A stretch of 7,497 nucleotides of DNA, from the NCBI GenBank assembly GCA_013698165.1, contig JACCVN010000166.1, positions 1 through 7,497 of the forward strand, in the 5' to 3' direction. Position numbers and translations under genes: made by a program. Below the pieces are notes generated by a model that saw only the letters and a list, made by a program, of their open reading frames with translations, was not told where the DNA came from and did not search any database. The stretch is from Parachlamydiaceae bacterium. GTDB lineage: Bacteria; Chlamydiota; Chlamydiia; Chlamydiales; Parachlamydiaceae. This document shows positions 1 through 6,002 of this stretch, piece by piece. The number at the start of each line of letters is the position of its first letter. The stretch's first letter is position 1.

Positions 1-683
1 TTAGACATAACGATTTAAACCATCTTGAAAAGAGACTTATAGAGACTTCTGCAAAGGGGTGTCGATATATTTGCGTCGAATCTGTTTACTCCACTGATGG
101 ATCAATAGCGCCACTAAAGGATTTTTGTGCCCTAGCAAAAAGATATAGGGCTCAACTTATTATCGATGAAGCCCATGCCGTGGGGGTTATTGGTCCGGAA
201 GGCAAGGGTTTGATATCAGCATTGGAATTAGAAAAAGAAATTTTTGCCATGGTGGCTACTTTTGGAAAAGGGCCCGGAACGTATGGGGCCATTGTGCTTG
301 GAAGTGTAATATTGAAAGAATTTTTAATCAACTTTGCTCGCCCAGTAATTTATACAACTGCTTTGCCATTTTACAATTTGACTGGAATTGAATGCAGTTA
401 TGCCCTCTTTCCAAATCTTGAAAATGAGAGGCGACATATCCATAAATTGATAAAAATTTTTCGAAATGCATATCCGGAAGCGTCCATGACGCACATTCAA
501 AGCATAAAAGTAAAAGGCAATCAACAAGCTATTGAAGCTTCGCAACACCTGGCAGAAAAAGGATTCGACGTCCGAGCTCTGTTAAGCCCTACAGTCCGCC
601 GCGGCCAGGAGCGTTTACGTGTATGCTTGCACGCTTTTAACACTGAGGAAGAGGTGAAAGCTTTGTTGACGGGGATGGACTAA
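1..683 (+). CDS. bioF: 8-amino-7-oxononanoate synthase BioF, 5' end outside window
   Basis: This PLP enzyme condenses a pimeloyl thioester with L-alanine to give 8-amino-7-oxononanoate (KAPA), the first committed step of the biotin ring pathway, in the cytoplasm. The reading frame is open from base 3, so the visible part is about 226 codons ending at TAA 681-683. Against a usual length near 385 residues, roughly the first 155-160 are missing because of the window edge, not because of a mutation. Family landmarks appear in order: HND..HLE, then ESVYSTDGSIAPL, the cofactor-binding DEAHAVGVIG (Asp codon at 165), and TFGKG with the Schiff-base lysine at codon 267-269. The C-terminal part has SPTV..G..RLRV, as in known BioF proteins. 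No interior stop or frameshift is seen. It is followed by bioD in the same direction. A related alpha-oxoamine synthase (Kbl) is unlikely given the bio context. Confidence 0.93.
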   Translation, partial: RHNDLNHLEKRLIETSAKGCRYICVESVYSTDGSIAPLKDFCALAKRYRAQLIIDEAHAVGVIGPEGKGLISALELEKEIFAMVATFGKGPGTYGAIVLGSVILKEFLINFARPVIYTTALPFYNLTGIECSYALFPNLENERRHIHKLIKIFRNAYPEASMTHIQSIKVKGNQQAIEASQHLAEKGFDVRALLSPTVRRGQERLRVCLHAFNTEEEVKALLTGMD

Positions 684-684
684 T

Positions 685-706
685 ATGGACGTATATAATT
701 GTCCAT
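685..706. repeat. small dyad in the bioF-bioD gap
   Basis: ATGGAC (685-690) and GTCCAT (701-706) form a perfect 6-bp inverted repeat around a 10-nt AT-rich spacer. The spacer contains TATAAT (694-699), identical to a sigma-70 -10 box. The sequence TTGACG (666-671) resembles a -35 box but lies 22 nt away, too far for a normal promoter. It could be a weak internal promoter, an operator or a chance structure. It does not resemble a BirA operator. Confidence 0.3.
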
Positions 707-741
707 CTGCGTCCAAATCCGTACATATCGAGGAGAGAACT

Positions 742-1356
742 ATGACTAAAATTATTGTGGCTGGCATAGGCACAGATGTTGGCAAAACTGTGGTCTCGGC
801 AGTGCTCATGACTGCGCTGCAGGCAGATTATTGGAAGCCCGTACAATGCAGCGATGTTGACCATTCAGACTGTCAAACTATTCGTCAGTTTGTGCCAAAT
901 GGCCACCATCGCGTTTACACTTCGGCCTACACCTTTAAGGCACCCCTATCGCCGCATCATGCTGCAAGGTTGCAAAATGTGCAAATCGATATTAATGCGA
1001 TCAAACTGCCTGAGACCAACCGTCCGCTTATAATTGAATCTTGCGGCGGAATTTTTGTTCCCTTAAGCAAAGCCGTATTGACAATTGATCTTTTTTGCAG
1101 CTGGAAAGTTCAATGGATTCTCGTTTCCAGACACTACACTGGAAGCATCAATCATACTCTGCTGACCATAGAAGCTATGAAATCTCGTGGAATCGATTTG
1201 CTTGGACTCATATTTAATGGGGAACCTAATCCCGATAGCGAAGAGGCTATATTAGCAATATCTAAAGTGAACATGATCGGACGACTACTTCCGGAACCGA
1301 TTCTAAATCCTCAAATCATTCAAAGGTACGCAAAACAATGGCATTTGCCCTCATAG
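742..1356 (+). CDS. bioD: ATP-dependent dethiobiotin synthetase BioD
   Basis: BioD uses ATP and CO2 to close the ureido ring of 7,8-diaminononanoate, giving dethiobiotin. The protein is 204 residues, slightly shorter than the usual 220-240. The N-terminal P-loop GIGTDVGKT is at residues 8-16. It is followed by WKPV (31-34, the substrate-site lysine region), the PLSPHHAA segment (68-75), ESCGG (99-103, matching EGAGG in other BioD proteins), the GSINHTLLT segment (134-142) and FNG (158-160, the nucleotide-base contact region). I chose ATG 742 over an upstream in-frame ATG at 685. It has a strong GAGGAG site at 730-735 with 6-nt spacing, and the P-loop then sits at the normal distance from the N-terminus. 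The gap to bioF is 58 nt, and the 3' end overlaps bioA by 19 nt. CxxC-like or other extra motifs are absent. Confidence 0.93.
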   Translation: MTKIIVAGIGTDVGKTVVSAVLMTALQADYWKPVQCSDVDHSDCQTIRQFVPNGHHRVYTSAYTFKAPLSPHHAARLQNVQIDINAIKLPETNRPLIIESCGGIFVPLSKAVLTIDLFCSWKVQWILVSRHYTGSINHTLLTIEAMKSRGIDLLGLIFNGEPNPDSEEAILAISKVNMIGRLLPEPILNPQIIQRYAKQWHLPS

Positions 1357-2624
1357 AAAACGATCAAAGATGTATTTGGCATCCCTTTACTCAAGTGCAA
1401 ACTGCCTTTCCTCCTATACCCATCGTGCGTGCGAAAGGAATATACCTTTATAGTCAGGATGGGCGGGAAATAATCGACGGCATATCATCATGGTGGGTCA
1501 ATCTGCATGGACATTGTCATCCTTACATCTCTGAAAGTATCTTGGATCAGTCATGTACTTTAGAACATGTCATTTTTGCGGATTTTACCCATGCTCCCGC
1601 CATTGAATTAGGGTCACGGCTTTTAACAATCTTACCTGGTAAGATGGAAAAAATATTTTATACGGACAACGGCTCTACAGCAGTTGAAGCAGCACTAAAA
1701 ATGGCTTTTCAGTATTGGCATAATCATAACCCCAAAACCAAAAAATCCCGAGTTGTCTGCTTTAAGCACAGTTACCATGGAGATACCTTTGGAGCCATGT
1801 CAGCGGCTGGTAAAAATGAATATAATCAGCCCTTTTGGAAGCTTCTTTTTGAAGTCGATAAAATTGATCCTCCCCTTGAAGGTGTGGAGGAGCGCTCGCT
1901 AGTACAATTGGAAGAAATTCTTATTAAAGGTGAGACTGCCTGCTTTATCTTTGAACCGCTTGTGCTTGCTGCCGGAGGCATGATCATCTATCCGGCCAAA
2001 GGGCTAGATGCTTTGATGGCCCTTTGTCATAAGTACGGAGTTTTAACTATTGCCGATGAAGTGATGACTGGCTTCGGGCGTACAGGCACTCTATTTGCAT
2101 GCGATCAGCTGAATGAGGATCCGGATATCATATGCCTTTCAAAAGGGTTGACAGGAGGTTTTTTGCCATTGGGCGCAACTGCATGTAAACAGGAAATTTT
2201 TGCCGCTTTTTTGGGGGATACTCTTCAGCGTGCTTTCTTACATGGGCATTCATATACCGGCAATCCGATCGCCTGTAGAAGTGCTTTGGCAAGCTTGGAA
2301 CTGCTTCAAAATGACGATTGTACAAAGTCAAGAGAAATGATAGCCAGGTGCCACAAAAGATTTTGCAATAATTGGAAATCTCATCCAAAACTATTGCGAT
2401 GTGAATATTTAGGTACCTTACTAGCTTTGGAGTATCGCTCTAACCATGCCCATTCATATTTTGTATCAATGCGCGAGAAATTATATCGCTTTTTTATCGA
2501 TCGCAATATTTTGTTGCGACCATTAGGAAATGTACTTTATGTATTACCTCCATACTGCATCAATGAAAATGAATTGTTGTCCATTTATGACATGATTATT
2601 CTTACTCTGGAAGGAGAGCTATGA
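1338..2624 (+). CDS. bioA: adenosylmethionine-8-amino-7-oxononanoate aminotransferase BioA
   Basis: This class III PLP aminotransferase converts KAPA to 7,8-diaminononanoate (DAPA). At 428 residues it is full length. Visible motifs are WHPFTQ (14-19), SSWWVNLHG (50-58, the substrate-pocket tryptophans 52/53), DNGSTAVEAALKMA (110-123, phosphate binding), SYHGDT (145-150), the cofactor aspartate in ADEVMTGFGRTG (Asp240), the Schiff-base lysine in LSKGLTGG (Lys269), HGHSYTGNP (302-310) and LLRPLGNVLY (392-401, with the carboxylate-binding arginine). In Escherichia coli BioA the residue at position 17 is Tyr; here it is Phe. That substitution could bear on the amino donor. The ATG at 1338 lies inside the end of bioD, with only a weak AAAGG at 1322-1326, so translation is probably coupled to bioD. 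The TGA stop overlaps the start of the next gene. Confidence 0.95.
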   Translation: MAFALIENDQRCIWHPFTQVQTAFPPIPIVRAKGIYLYSQDGREIIDGISSWWVNLHGHCHPYISESILDQSCTLEHVIFADFTHAPAIELGSRLLTILPGKMEKIFYTDNGSTAVEAALKMAFQYWHNHNPKTKKSRVVCFKHSYHGDTFGAMSAAGKNEYNQPFWKLLFEVDKIDPPLEGVEERSLVQLEEILIKGETACFIFEPLVLAAGGMIIYPAKGLDALMALCHKYGVLTIADEVMTGFGRTGTLFACDQLNEDPDIICLSKGLTGGFLPLGATACKQEIFAAFLGDTLQRAFLHGHSYTGNPIACRSALASLELLQNDDCTKSREMIARCHKRFCNNWKSHPKLLRCEYLGTLLALEYRSNHAHSYFVSMREKLYRFFIDRNILLRPLGNVLYVLPPYCINENELLSIYDMIILTLEGEL

Positions 2625-3271
2625 ATCACTACAATGAATTTAAAAGAGATATTTCTCAGGTCCTGGACTTTGTAATTTCTTCAGACCCTTTACACGCCAA
2701 ATGGTTAAATACCCTTTCTTATCTTGAGAATTGCGGGGCTAGAAAGATCGCTGCTTGCCAGCACCCTACTCTTACAAGGGAAGAGATGCTCAAGCATGCT
2801 GCAGAAGAATTTCGTCACGCACACTATCTTAAAAAACAGATTTCAAAAGTGTCGGCCCATGATCTCGAAGATTACTCGCGCAGGCATCTGCTTGGGGGGT
2901 CTGCCTCCTTGCACTATTTACATCAGTTAGATCTAAAGGCTTCTCGCTATCTCTTAAAATGCATGAAGTTAGCAAAATCTGAGATTAGAAAAATAGCTTA
3001 TCTACTTGTCACATATGCTATAGAGCTCAGGGCTGAAGAACTTTATACAACCTATGATTTGGCATTGAGGTCGAATGGTTCGAAGGTCAAAGTAAAATCG
3101 ATACTGCTTGAAGAAAAGGAGCATCTCAATGAGATGATTGAAGCCATAAGTCAAATTCCCGCAGGCCAAGAGTCTGCTTTAGAAGTTTGTGCAATGGAAA
3201 GAAACCTGTGCAAACTATGGATGTCTAAGTTGATGACTGAATTAAAATTGGGAGGAATATCTGATTCTTAA
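2621..3271 (+). CDS. ferritin-like putative di-iron protein, fourth gene of the bio operon
   Basis: I do not recognise a named family for this 216-residue protein. It is almost wholly helical and has no signal peptide or membrane segment. Four segments carry possible metal ligands in the order typical of ferritin-like di-iron sites: Glu36 (YLENCG), Glu63-x-x-His66 (EEFRHAH), Glu135 or Glu139 (YAIELRAEE) and Glu165-x-x-His168 (EEKEHLNEM). The spacing does not fit the heme-oxygenase-like di-iron type (H-x3-D-x2-H is absent). The start ATG overlaps the bioA stop as ATGA and has AAGGAG 5 nt upstream, so it is co-translated with bioA. The context suggests a cytoplasmic oxidase, oxygenase or iron-handling protein serving biotin synthesis. 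A link to making the pimeloyl precursor is a hypothesis only. Iron storage is less likely, because the gene is fused into a pathway operon. Confidence 0.85.
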   Translation: MNHYNEFKRDISQVLDFVISSDPLHAKWLNTLSYLENCGARKIAACQHPTLTREEMLKHAAEEFRHAHYLKKQISKVSAHDLEDYSRRHLLGGSASLHYLHQLDLKASRYLLKCMKLAKSEIRKIAYLLVTYAIELRAEELYTTYDLALRSNGSKVKVKSILLEEKEHLNEMIEAISQIPAGQESALEVCAMERNLCKLWMSKLMTELKLGGISDS

Positions 3272-3377
3272 TGTTTTGAGGCAAAGATTTTAATAGGGCT
3301 GCCAGTTTGTTTTTTAAATCATTAAAATTATTTACTATGTTTTCCTTATGATTTATTCCCGCTATTAATAGTCTTCC

Positions 3378-3459
3378 TTAGTCACTGGTCAACCTCCCTC
3401 CCCTCTCAAATTCGCTCAAGGGCGAATTTGATAGGGAAGAAAGACTGACCAGTAACTAA
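3378..3459. repeat. 82-bp foldback element with nested stems
   Basis: The outer arms 3378-3391 (TTAGTCACTGGTCA) and 3446-3459 (TGACCAGTAACTAA) pair over 14 bp with one mismatch. Inside them, CAAATTCGC (3407-3415) and GCGAATTTG (3422-3430) form a perfect 9-bp stem with a 6-nt loop. The intervening parts are C/T-rich on the left and G/A-rich on the right and pair only partly. It lies between the convergent ends of the bio operon and the − strand unit. No T-run directly follows on either strand, so a simple intrinsic terminator is a poor fit. A short mobile foldback sequence or a structured 3' end is possible. Confidence 0.65.
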
Positions 3460-3471
3460 AAAATTCCATTT

Positions 3472-3502
3472 CGTTCAGGAATGATTTAATCATTCCCGAG
3501 CG
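3472..3502 (-). terminator. hairpin at the 3' end of the − strand unit, probable terminator
   Basis: GGAATGAT (3478-3485) and ATCATTCC (3489-3496) form a perfect 8-bp stem with a 3-nt loop. CGTTC and GAGCG (3472-3476, 3498-3502) extend it past one mismatch. It begins 6 nt after the stop codon of the − strand glycine-zipper gene. Read on the − strand it is followed after about 10 nt by a run of six T (complement of 3458-3463). The T-run is not directly adjacent, so efficiency is uncertain. It may also help end transcription from the convergent bio operon. Confidence 0.5.
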
Positions 3503-3508
3503 ATAATG

Positions 3509-4180
3509 TTAATAATTGCTTTTTGTTTTTTCACTTGTGGAGGAAATATCTTTTGCTCCTTCTTTTTTCATAATTTCAGAAGCACGTGTGATCTCTTCAT
3601 CGCTATCTGTATGAACGCTAATCAAGATATTTCCTTGCTTAAGTCCTGATTCGTATTTTTCGGCTTCATATTCTGGAATACCAGATCCAATTAAAGCCCC
3701 AAGTAGAAGGCCAACACTGCCACCCACCGCAGATCCACTTAAAGCAGCCATAATTGGTCCTGCAGCAATAAATGGTCCAAGACCTGGAATTGCCAGGGCG
3801 CCAATTCCTGCTAGTAATCCTAAAGATCCACCAAGGATTCCGCCAGTTGTTGCGCCTGTAACGCCGCCTTCTGGAGCTTTAGTGTGTTTTTCAGTTGATA
3901 GGTGTCCACCCTTTTTCATGTTTCTTTCTGTGGATGATCCCTCATGTTCAACATCTCTGTGTTTAACATCTCTGTGTTCACCATCTCTGTGTTCACCATC
4001 TCTGTGTTCAACATGTCTGTGTTCAACATCCCCAGGTCCATTAGTCTTTATCTTGTTCTTAATTCCTTCGGGATAAAGAATTGAAATATCTGCACTCGAA
4101 AAACCTGAGGATAATAAGCGGTCCACAATGCGACGGGCTTGTTCGTCGTTAACAGCTAAGCCAAAAACAGCTTTTTTCAT
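3509..4180 (-). CDS. glycine-zipper stress-type protein with His-rich tandem repeats
   Basis: This 223-residue protein has three parts. Residues 1-38 (MKKAVFGLAVNDEQA..DISILYPE) resemble the N-terminal fold of general-stress-protein-17M-like or low-temperature-induced proteins. Residues 104-168 form a Gly/Ala-rich glycine-zipper region likely to enter or span a membrane (TTGGILGG, IGALAIPGLGPFIAAGPIMAALSG). The end (170-217) is a small domain with PEYEAEKYESGLKQGNILISVHT and KKEGAKDISST. Proteins with this layout occur in many Gram-negative bacteria, and their function is not established. The linker 51-80 is unusual, with six five-residue repeats rich in Asp, Glu, His and Arg. I chose the start at 4180 because AGGAGG lies 5 nt upstream; an upstream ATG at 4222 lacks this and would overlap the preceding gene. 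It sits 16 nt after the BON lipoprotein gene, so the two are probably one operon. Confidence 0.85.
   Translation of the reverse strand: MKKAVFGLAVNDEQARRIVDRLLSSGFSSADISILYPEGIKNKIKTNGPGDVEHRHVEHRDGEHRDGEHRDVKHRDVEHEGSSTERNMKKGGHLSTEKHTKAPEGGVTGATTGGILGGSLGLLAGIGALAIPGLGPFIAAGPIMAALSGSAVGGSVGLLLGALIGSGIPEYEAEKYESGLKQGNILISVHTDSDEEITRASEIMKKEGAKDISSTSEKTKSNY
3941..4030 (-). repeat. six tandem 15-bp repeats inside the glycine-zipper gene
   Basis: Six consecutive 15-bp units (3941-3955, 3956-3970, 3971-3985, 3986-4000, 4001-4015, 4016-4030) differ by only a few bases. The + strand form is close to TCTGTGTTCAACATC. Read on the − strand they encode DVEHR, HVEHR, DGEHR, DGEHR, DVKHR and DVEHE (residues 51-80). 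The unit is a multiple of three, so copy-number change keeps the frame. The near-identity of units suggests recent expansion by slippage. Confidence 0.95.
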
Positions 4181-4196
4181 ACTGCCTCCTAAATGA

Positions 4197-4592
4197 TTAA
4201 TTATTGATACGAGTAAATTCAAGTTGATTGTCCACTCTTACGATTCCTTGGACACCATTAACTTTTCTTGCAATAACTTCTTTTTCTTGGGGATTAGCAA
4301 CAGGCCCACGTAGCGTAACAACACCATTTATTGTAATAATTTTGATGTTTTTTGCATTTGTCGACAAAGAATCGTCAGACATAAGCGCTTGACGTATTTT
4401 TTGTGTTATTGTACGATCAGCTTCACTTTCAGATTGATCCAATGGAGTTTTAACCATTGAATCGCGATCACGAATATTTTTTCCCGTGTTATCATAATCC
4501 TCTCCACTCTGTGGAGTATTTTTTGGCTTATCTTGACTATCACACGCGATAAGCGTCAAAGAAAGCATTGTCATCAAAAAAAGTTTTTGCAT
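4197..4592 (-). CDS. BON-domain lipoprotein
   Basis: This 131-residue protein begins with a lipoprotein signal (MQKLFLMTMLSLTLIAC) with lipobox LIAC and lipidated Cys17. A polar, charged linker (18-58) follows, then one BON domain (about 59-127). The domain shows DRTITQKIRQALMSDD, the strand IKIITINGVVTLRGPV, NPQEKEVIARKVNGVQGIVRVDNQLEF. BON domains occur in OsmY-like and other envelope proteins and are thought to bind membranes or phospholipids. Residue +2 after the cysteine is Asp, which in Escherichia coli keeps lipoproteins in the inner membrane; whether this holds here is inference. The start has AGGAG with 5-nt spacing. It is the first gene of a − strand pair with the glycine-zipper protein, and both look like stress or envelope proteins. 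It is shorter than OsmY, which has two BON domains, so no gene symbol is given. Confidence 0.9.
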   Translation of the reverse strand: MQKLFLMTMLSLTLIACDSQDKPKNTPQSGEDYDNTGKNIRDRDSMVKTPLDQSESEADRTITQKIRQALMSDDSLSTNAKNIKIITINGVVTLRGPVANPQEKEVIARKVNGVQGIVRVDNQLEFTRINN

Positions 4593-4643
4593 AGCAACTC
4601 CTATGTGTATGGGTGTGTCAAACCTTACTATTCATTTTAAGAA

Positions 4644-4671
4644 AATTTATGTAAATGTAAAAATGTTCCAA
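4644..4671 (-). promoter_or_regulatory. candidate promoter of the BON/glycine-zipper unit
   Basis: On the − strand, TTGGAA (complement of 4666-4671) and TAAATT (complement of 4644-4649) lie 16 nt apart, about 50 nt upstream of the BON gene start. Each matches the sigma-70 boxes at 4 of 6 positions. In AT-rich DNA such matches are common, so this is only a candidate. Confidence 0.3.
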
Positions 4672-4716
4672 CTTAGCCAGGTAAAGCTTTGAGAAGTGAA
4701 TTGTTGCTTAAGAAAA

Positions 4717-4747
4717 TTCTCAGATACAGCTATGTTGAGTATATAAC
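4717..4747 (+). promoter_or_regulatory. candidate promoter of the NlpC/P60 gene
   Basis: TTCTCA (4717-4722) is followed after 17 nt by TATATA (4740-4745), with TATAAC overlapping at 4742-4747. It lies about 70 nt upstream of the NlpC/P60 start, in the divergent gap with the BON gene. The match to sigma-70 boxes is modest, and no operator-like symmetry was seen around it. Confidence 0.25.
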
Positions 4748-4813
4748 TGTTGGAAAGGTCTCATTCATCCTTAGACAGTTAGATTAAAAACTTATTTCTA
4801 CGAGGTAAATCCA

Positions 4814-5692
4814 ATGATATCAAATCTTCTCCTGGCAACTACGCTATCGATATTTAATTATGTTAATGCGCCCGTTGCTGAAATGTTTGAAGAACCCAAA
4901 GAAGGTTCAGAGCTCGTTTCTCAAGCTTACTATTCTGAACCGATCACTATCTTAGAAGAGGCGGCCGATGGCTGGGTGAAAATTCAAACGAATGTAGACA
5001 ACTACCAAGGCTGGGCAAAGAAAAGCAATATTTTCCAAAGGGAAAATGCTTTTCTATCAGATCCATCTATTGAAAGTGTTAAAGTAAACCGTTGTGCAGC
5101 ACATATCTACCGGATTGAAGATACGATCTATGGCCCTTTAATGACATTGCCATTTGAAAGTCGCTTGGCACTTTTATCCTCCACTTCCGATACCGAAAGC
5201 CGCTGGCTCAAAGTCGCCCTTCTAGATGGACGTGAAGCTTATATTCAACGCGGTGATGTGACATTTAAAAAGAATTTGATCACCCCCAATGAAATGTGTC
5301 TTTTGAGCCTGCGTTTTTTAGACCTACCCTACACTTGGGCAGGACGCTCCAGCTTTGGCTACGATTGTTCCGGTTTCACACAGATGCTATATCGTCAAAT
5401 GGGCATTTATCTGCCAAGAGATTCAAAAGATCAAATTCAATGGGAAGGGTTTACAGCTATCCCAATGGATAAACTACAAGCCGGAGATCTTGTTTTCTTT
5501 GGCCGTTCAGAAGAGAAATTTTCTCATGTCGCTATGTTTATCGGTGACGATCGCATCATTCATCCGAATGTACAAGAAAATGCTCCCTATTTGCGTATTA
5601 CTCGCTTGAGTGATGATACATGGAATGGTTCAGGCGTATTTAAATACCGCGCCGCCCGTACTGCAAGAAGACATCCGATTCTTAACAATTGA
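4814..5692 (+). CDS. NlpC/P60 cysteine peptidase with SH3-like domains, peptidoglycan hydrolase
   Basis: This 292-residue protein has two SH3-like segments (about 17-75 with GWVKIQT and YQGWAKKSNI, and about 90-150 with SRWLKVALLDGREAYIQ) followed by an NlpC/P60 domain (about 158-280). The catalytic residues are visible: Cys185 in YDCSGFTQ, His238 in FSHVAMFIGDD and His250 in RIIHP. LPYTWAGRSSFG, YLPRDSKDQ and LQAGDLVFF also fit the family. Such enzymes cut peptide stems of peptidoglycan, typically between D-Glu and the diamino acid. A chlamydial relative (CT127) is known to act in peptidoglycan turnover. The N-terminus (MISNLLLATTLSIFNYVNA) is weakly hydrophobic with no positive residue before it, so export by a standard signal peptide is uncertain. 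A GAGG site lies 8 nt before the ATG. RodA follows downstream, after a 310-nt gap. Confidence 0.93.
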   Translation: MISNLLLATTLSIFNYVNAPVAEMFEEPKEGSELVSQAYYSEPITILEEAADGWVKIQTNVDNYQGWAKKSNIFQRENAFLSDPSIESVKVNRCAAHIYRIEDTIYGPLMTLPFESRLALLSSTSDTESRWLKVALLDGREAYIQRGDVTFKKNLITPNEMCLLSLRFLDLPYTWAGRSSFGYDCSGFTQMLYRQMGIYLPRDSKDQIQWEGFTAIPMDKLQAGDLVFFGRSEEKFSHVAMFIGDDRIIHPNVQENAPYLRITRLSDDTWNGSGVFKYRAARTARRHPILNN

Positions 5693-5703
5693 AAGCACCT
5701 TTA

Positions 5704-5766
5704 AAGGACAATAACGACAATAAGGACGTTAACGTCCTTATTGTCGTTTATGTCCTTATTGTCGTT
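5704..5766. repeat. perfect 36-bp palindrome with added direct repeat, possible terminator
   Basis: Bases 5713-5730 (AACGACAATAAGGACGTT) and 5731-5748 are exact reverse complements, giving a loopless 36-bp palindrome. Flanks 5704-5712 and 5749-5757 pair at seven of nine positions, so the dyad covers 54 bp. The 15-mer GTCCTTATTGTCGTT occurs at 5734-5748 and again at 5752-5766, and the left arm can pair with either copy. GACAATAA also occurs twice in the left arm (5707-5714, 5716-5723). It starts 11 nt after the NlpC/P60 stop, so it may end that transcript, but there is no clean T-run. It could instead be a repeat-family member. Confidence 0.8.
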
Positions 5767-6002
5767 CGTTATTTTCCCCGCTTCCTGCTTGCCATTTAAG
5801 GGAATAGAAACTCGATAAAAAGCTCTGTCTTAGGTAAACCCCTCTGATGATACGTAAAAATCCTCGATTTTATCTTGTCAAGATTATCTATCATGTATAA
5901 GTGCACTATAGTATATTCTAGCAATAATTAATGTTTTCAAAAATATTTAGTGTCGCAACAAACCCGGCTTTCCGCCCTTAATAAAAAGTACCTTTAACTT
6001 AA
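5767..6002. other. noncoding leader between the palindrome and rodA
   Basis: No gene of believable length is seen on either strand. The only structure noted is a short AAAATC/GATTTT hairpin near 5856-5870 and a weak promoter candidate near 5875-5901. No ribosome binding site, riboswitch or tRNA fold was recognised. Confidence 0.5.
5875..5901 (+). promoter_or_regulatory. candidate promoter of rodA
   Basis: TTGTCA (5875-5880, 5 of 6 to the -35 box) is followed after 15 nt by TATAAG (5896-5901, 4 of 6 to the -10 box). The spacer is 2 nt shorter than optimal. A second -10-like TATAGT is at 5907-5912. It would leave a leader of about 95 nt before rodA. Confidence 0.35.

Noticed and set aside
685..741. 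Upstream start for bioD adding 19 residues
   Set aside because: The extension precedes the normal N-terminus next to the P-loop and lacks a good ribosome site, while ATG 742 has GAGGAG at proper spacing.
2621..3271. Heme-oxygenase-like di-iron oxidase similar to the chlamydial CADD protein
   Set aside because: The H-x3-D-x2-H motif of that type is absent; the two ExxH motifs fit the ferritin-like type better.
3941..4030. CRISPR-like array
   Set aside because: The 15-bp units are directly adjacent with no spacers, and they encode an in-frame peptide repeat.
3882..4076. + strand open frame rich in Cys, Ser and Leu
   Set aside because: It is the reverse reading of the 15-bp repeat array; its repetitive composition comes from the repeat.
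4181..4222. Upstream start for the glycine-zipper gene adding 14 residues
   Set aside because: It would overlap the end of the BON gene and has no ribosome site; ATG at 4180 has AGGAGG 5 nt upstream.
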